NCBI RefSeq assembly: GCF_036178145.1
Contig: NZ_CP108067.1
Coordinates: 3,906,001-3,970,000 of the forward strand
Length of the DNA stretch: 64,000 nt
Source of the DNA: Streptomyces sp. NBC_00273
Lineage (GTDB): Bacteria > Actinomycetota > Actinomycetes > Streptomycetales > Streptomycetaceae
Direction of reading: 5' to 3'
Below are positions 60,805 to 64,000 of the stretch, piece after piece. The notes beneath the pieces are model-generated. The model made no database searches and was not told the origin of the DNA. It saw nothing but the letters and a program-made list of their open reading frames with translations. The translations under genes and the position numbers were made by a program. The stretch's first letter is position 1, and each line of letters opens with the position of its first letter.

Positions 60805-63699
60805 TCATTGGCCGGACGGAGCGGGCGTCGTCGTCAGCTTCGCCTCGGCCTCGATCGCCCGCTTCAGTGCGGCCTTGATCTCCTCCTGGGCCTTGCCGAA
60901 GGCCGCCCAGTCGCCGGCCTGCCGGGCCTTCTCGGCATCCTCGATGGCCTTCTGCGCATCACCGAGGGCTGCCTTGACCGTCGGGTCCTGGACGGTCGGC
61001 GGCGTGACGGTGCCCTGACCCGGAGGCTGCTCCGGGGGCACCGGAACGGTCGGCGCCTCGGCCCCGAAGACCACGTTCAGCGCCTTCTCCAGGGTGTCCT
61101 CGAAGGCGGTCTGGTTGCCGTAGGTCACGAGCACCTTGCGCAGCAGCGGGTACTTGAGCGTGGAACTGCGGACATAGACCGGCTCGACGTAGAGCATCCC
61201 GCCGTCGAGCGGCACCGCGAGCAGGTTGCCGTACTCGATCTCCGAGTCACCACCGCGCAGCAGGCGGATGGATTCGGCGATCTTCGGTTCCGACTGGAAC
61301 TTGCTCTGCACCTGGCTCGGGCCGTCCGGCGGCTTGCTCGTCGGCATCTTCAGAATGCGGATGCTGCCGTAGTCCGGGGTGCCCGGATCGGCGTTGACCG
61401 CCATGAAGGCACTCAGGTTTGGCCGCTCGTTCGGCGTGAACGTCGTGGTGAGCGAGAAGACCTGGTCCTTCTCCTTCTGACCCGGCATCTTCATCGACAG
61501 GTAGTACGGCGGAACGGCCGTACCGGCCTTGGTCGTCGGGTCGTCCGGGACCGCCCACGCCTCACTGCCGCTGAGGAAGGTCTGCGGGTCGGTGACGTGG
61601 TACCGGGTCAGCAGCTCGCGCTGGACCTTGAAGAGGTCCTGCGGGTAGCGGAGGTGTTCCATGAGCGGCTTGGCGATGTCGGCCTTGGACTTGACCGTGC
61701 CGGGGAACGCCTTCATCCAGGTCTTCAGGACCGGGTCCGCGGTGTCCCACTGGTACAGGTCCACCGAGCCGTCGTACGCGTCGACGGTGGCCTTGACCGA
61801 GTTGCGGATGTAGTTGACCTGGTTCTCCTGGGCGACCACCGCGCGCTGGCTGTTGGTCAGCGAGTCCGCGGTGCTCTGGCCCAGCGTGGTGCGCGAGGCG
61901 TACGGGTAGCCGTTGGTGGTCGTGTACGCGTCGACGATCCACTTGATCCGGCCGTCGATCACGGCCGGGTAGGGCGCGCCGTCGATGGTCAGCCACGGGG
62001 CGACGGCCTCGACGCGCTGCTTGGGCGTGCGGTTGTAGAGGATCCGCGAGCCGTCGCCGATGGCGCCCGAGTAGAGGATCTGCGGCTCGTTGAAGGTGAG
62101 CGCGTACGCCGCCCGGTTGACCGGGTTGTCGAGGCTGACGCCGGAGTCGCCCTTGTAGCTCGTCTCCTTCTCGCCCTTGTCGTCCGAGTAGTCGAGCTCC
62201 TTCTGCGGACCGCCGACGATCGAGTACTGCTTCGTCTGCTCGCCGTAGTAGATGCGCTGCTCGAAGTCCGTGCCGAACACGCCCTTGGAGGGCAGGTCGG
62301 CCTGCGTGAAGTCGGGAGCACCCTCCTTCACGGTGGTGCCCTTGGCCGCGACCACGCCGTAGCCGTGCGTGTACTTGAAGTGGTCGTTGATCCAGTTGTT
62401 CTTCGGGATGCCGCCGATGTTCAGCTCGCGCAGCCCGATGACCGTGTCCTGGCCGCTGTACCGGTCCACGGCGAGCGTGGACGGGAAGGCGTAGTAGCCC
62501 TTGACCTGCTGGAGCTGCTGGAAGGCCGGCGAGACGATGTTCGGGTCGAGGATGCGGATGCTGGCCGTGGTGTCGGCCTGCGGGCGCAGCTTGGTCCGGT
62601 CCTCCGTCTGCGGGACGCCCGGGTAGTCCGAGACCTGGGCGCCGGCGATGCCGTAGGCGTCGCGCGTGGCCTTGATGTTCTTCTGGACGTACGGGGATTC
62701 CTTGGCCTGCTCGTTCGGCTGGACCTGGAACTTCTGCACGATCGCCGGGTAGAGCCCGCCGATCAGGATCGCCGAGAGCACCATCAGGCCGAAGCCGATG
62801 ACCGGCAGCTGCCAGGTGCGGCGCCACAGCGTCGCGAAGAACAGCACGGCGCAGATCGCGGCGATGGCGACGAGGATCGTCTTCGCCGGCAGGTAGGCGT
62901 TCGCGTCGACGTAGCGCAGGCCCGTCCAATTGTCGGCGGCCTTGAAGTCGCTGGACTTCACGGCGAGCCCGTACCGGTCGAGCCAGTAGGCGACCGCCTT
63001 GAGCGTGACGAAGAGGCCGAGCAGCACCGACAGGTGCCCGGTGGCGGCGGCGGTGGCCCGCGCACCCGGGCTCGTCACGCGCAGTCCGCCGTACAGGTAG
63101 TGCACGACGGCCGCGGCGATCACCGACAGCACGACGGCGGCGAAGCCGAAGCCGAGCAGGAAGCGGTACCAGGGCAGGTCGAAGGTGTAGAAGGACACGT
63201 CCATGTGGAACTGCGGGTCCTTCGAACCGAAGGGCACGCCGTTCACGTACATGAGCCAGGTCTTCCACTGGCCGGCCGCCGAAGCGCCCGCGATCAGGCC
63301 GACGAGCACCGCGATGCCCAGCAGCAGCCACTTCTTGTACGGGGCGATGCTCATCCGGTAGCGGTCGAGGCTCTGCTGCTCCATCGACATCGCGCTGAGC
63401 GGCGGCCGCAGCCGGTGGGCCAGCCAGATGTTCAGCCCGACCGCACCGGCCATCAGCAGGCCGAAGACGGCGAAGAGGCCGATCTTGGTCCACAGGGTGG
63501 TGGTGAAGACGGTGGAGTACTTCACGGAGCGGAACCAGAGCCAGTCAGTCCAGAAGCCCGCGAACATGATGAAGAGCATGGCCAGGACGGCCAACACGCC
63601 CAGGGTCATGAGGAGAGTTCTCGCCCGCCGGGAGGGGCGGCCGACTCTCATCCGTGGCCCGGAAGGGCCTCCGCCGCGGTCCGGCATCTGGAAAGCCAA
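60805..63699 (-). CDS. UPF0182-family large membrane protein
   Basis: A 964-residue protein. Residues ~1-300 contain seven hydrophobic helices (first: [21 protein letters not shown]). The ~550-residue central part is an extracytoplasmic domain of the UPF0182 (COG1615) family with [20 protein letters not shown] and [22 protein letters not shown] motifs, and it ends in a short helical, charged tail. A TTG start at 63699 (GAGGTG 6 nt before it) gives the typical N-terminus [11 protein letters not shown]; the frame continues open to 63969 without support. Function is unknown, though the family is conserved across actinobacteria. Confidence 0.9.
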   Translation of the reverse strand: MAFQMPDRGGGPSGPRMRVGRPSRRARTLLMTLGVLAVLAMLFIMFAGFWTDWLWFRSVKYSTVFTTTLWTKIGLFAVFGLLMAGAVGLNIWLAHRLRPPLSAMSMEQQSLDRYRMSIAPYKKWLLLGIAVLVGLIAGASAAGQWKTWLMYVNGVPFGSKDPQFHMDVSFYTFDLPWYRFLLGFGFAAVVLSVIAAAVVHYLYGGLRVTSPGARATAAATGHLSVLLGLFVTLKAVAYWLDRYGLAVKSSDFKAADNWTGLRYVDANAYLPAKTILVAIAAICAVLFFATLWRRTWQLPVIGFGLMVLSAILIGGLYPAIVQKFQVQPNEQAKESPYVQKNIKATRDAYGIAGAQVSDYPGVPQTEDRTKLRPQADTTASIRILDPNIVSPAFQQLQQVKGYYAFPSTLAVDRYSGQDTVIGLRELNIGGIPKNNWINDHFKYTHGYGVVAAKGTTVKEGAPDFTQADLPSKGVFGTDFEQRIYYGEQTKQYSIVGGPQKELDYSDDKGEKETSYKGDSGVSLDNPVNRAAYALTFNEPQILYSGAIGDGSRILYNRTPKQRVEAVAPWLTIDGAPYPAVIDGRIKWIVDAYTTTNGYPYASRTTLGQSTADSLTNSQRAVVAQENQVNYIRNSVKATVDAYDGSVDLYQWDTADPVLKTWMKAFPGTVKSKADIAKPLMEHLRYPQDLFKVQRELLTRYHVTDPQTFLSGSEAWAVPDDPTTKAGTAVPPYYLSMKMPGQKEKDQVFSLTTTFTPNERPNLSAFMAVNADPGTPDYGSIRILKMPTSKPPDGPSQVQSKFQSEPKIAESIRLLRGGDSEIEYGNLLAVPLDGGMLYVEPVYVRSSTLKYPLLRKVLVTYGNQTAFEDTLEKALNVVFGAEAPTVPVPPEQPPGQGTVTPPTVQDPTVKAALGDAQKAIEDAEKARQAGDWAAFGKAQEEIKAALKRAIEAEAKLTTTPAPSGQ

Positions 63700-63814
63700 G
63701 GTGCGCACCTCGAAAGCTGAGTCTGGTAATGAACGGGCCCCCGATCGTAGGGCCCACTTGTGCAACTTACTGAGGCTTCGGTCAGTTCCCGGTAATCGAT
63801 GGAAAGGAGGCAGG

Positions 63815-64000
63815 ATGTTGTCCATGTCCAACCTTTCGCCTTCCCCCGGCACCCCCATGGCGGCCAGCCCGCTGACCCGCGCCTGCCTCGAGATCGACGA
63901 GTACGCGGCCGGCCTCGGCTGGGACAAGCCCGCGCGGCTCTTCGCCCTGGTCGACACCGCCCGGCTCAAGAAGCAGGAGCCGCGGCTGGCGGGCCAGCTC
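63815..64000 (+). CDS. PPA1309-family protein, 5' part only
   Basis: The first 62 codons of a gene running past the window edge. The sequence after [11 protein letters not shown] continues [20 protein letters not shown] and [16 protein letters not shown], the N-terminus of PPA1309 family proteins, which sit next to UPF0182 genes in many actinobacteria. AAAGGAGG lies 4 nt before the ATG at 63815; an internal ATG at 63824 is another possible start. Function unknown. Confidence 0.85.
   Translation, partial: MLSMSNLSPSPGTPMAASPLTRACLEIDEYAAGLGWDKPARLFALVDTARLKKQEPRLAGQL

Noticed and set aside
63700..63969. 90-residue N-terminal extension of the UPF0182 protein
   Set aside because: It overlaps the divergent PPA1309 gene and its promoter. 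A TTG with GAGGTG at proper spacing gives the typical N-terminus.

Overview
The window is about 64 kb of very GC-rich actinobacterial chromosome and almost certainly comes from a Streptomyces species. It carries a complete dasR-dasABCD chito-oligosaccharide locus with nagB, the sigR-rsrA thiol-stress pair, a WblE/WhiB1-type protein beside a PdtaS-type histidine kinase, a snpA-snpR secreted-protease pair, an nrdAB operon behind a B12 riboswitch, catalase with its CatR repressor, and an EshA-like family 2B encapsulin. Genes are tightly packed and often overlap by ATGA or GTGA. No prophage, integrase, insertion sequence, CRISPR array or biosynthetic cluster was seen, so this reads as core chromosome with a few accessory genes.

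Layout. 0-8.5 kb: the end of a Clp-N protein, a PadR/beta-helix pair, an unknown protein, an ECF sigma factor with a CU044_5270 membrane partner, snpR/snpA, a DHFR-like reductase and a GNAT enzyme. 8.7-13.3 kb: a two-gene encapsulin/polyprenyl synthase operon, then nsrR and hmp for nitric oxide defence, each with an NsrR operator. 13.4-20.4 kb: an amidase, a PLP enzyme, a Na+/H+ antiporter divergent from a UBP zinc-finger protein, an RsbW/SigF pair and a lipid kinase. 20.7-25.4 kb: wblE and pdtaS (convergent), a TetR/SDR pair, and a leishmanolysin-like protease.

25.6-32.4 kb is the amino-sugar region: nagB, dasD, dasC, dasB, dasA and dasR, with DasR (dre) operators at nagB and dasA and a possible orphan dre near 22.74 kb. 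32.5-46 kb: cstA-ybdD, a Uma2 nuclease, a GNAT enzyme, nrdAB behind NrdR boxes plus a cobalamin riboswitch, a GlxA/AraC regulator, peptide deformylase, a TPR protein, and two overlapping membrane HD-domain proteins (one HD-GYP, one degenerate). 46-54.5 kb: rsrA/sigR, a hydrolase, an SRAP protein, an M50 protease, aroA, rsgA, an SMR exporter with a TetR gene, hisN and a CBS protein. 54.5-64 kb: katA/catR, two identical initiator tRNA genes flanking a TetR/FAD-monooxygenase pair and a large Sel1/TPR protein, then a UPF0182 membrane protein and the start of a PPA1309-family gene.

Regulation is unusually legible. I could read paired or palindromic operators at PadR, NsrR, DasR, NrdR, CatR and two TetR loci, a sigma-R promoter matching the consensus in front of sigR, two GTGA-N6-TCAC (Crp-type) sites, and a set of genes whose -10 box lies 6-7 nt before the start codon, implying leaderless mRNAs. 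Functional names rest on family recognition from the translated sequence. Operator assignments are inferences from symmetry and position.
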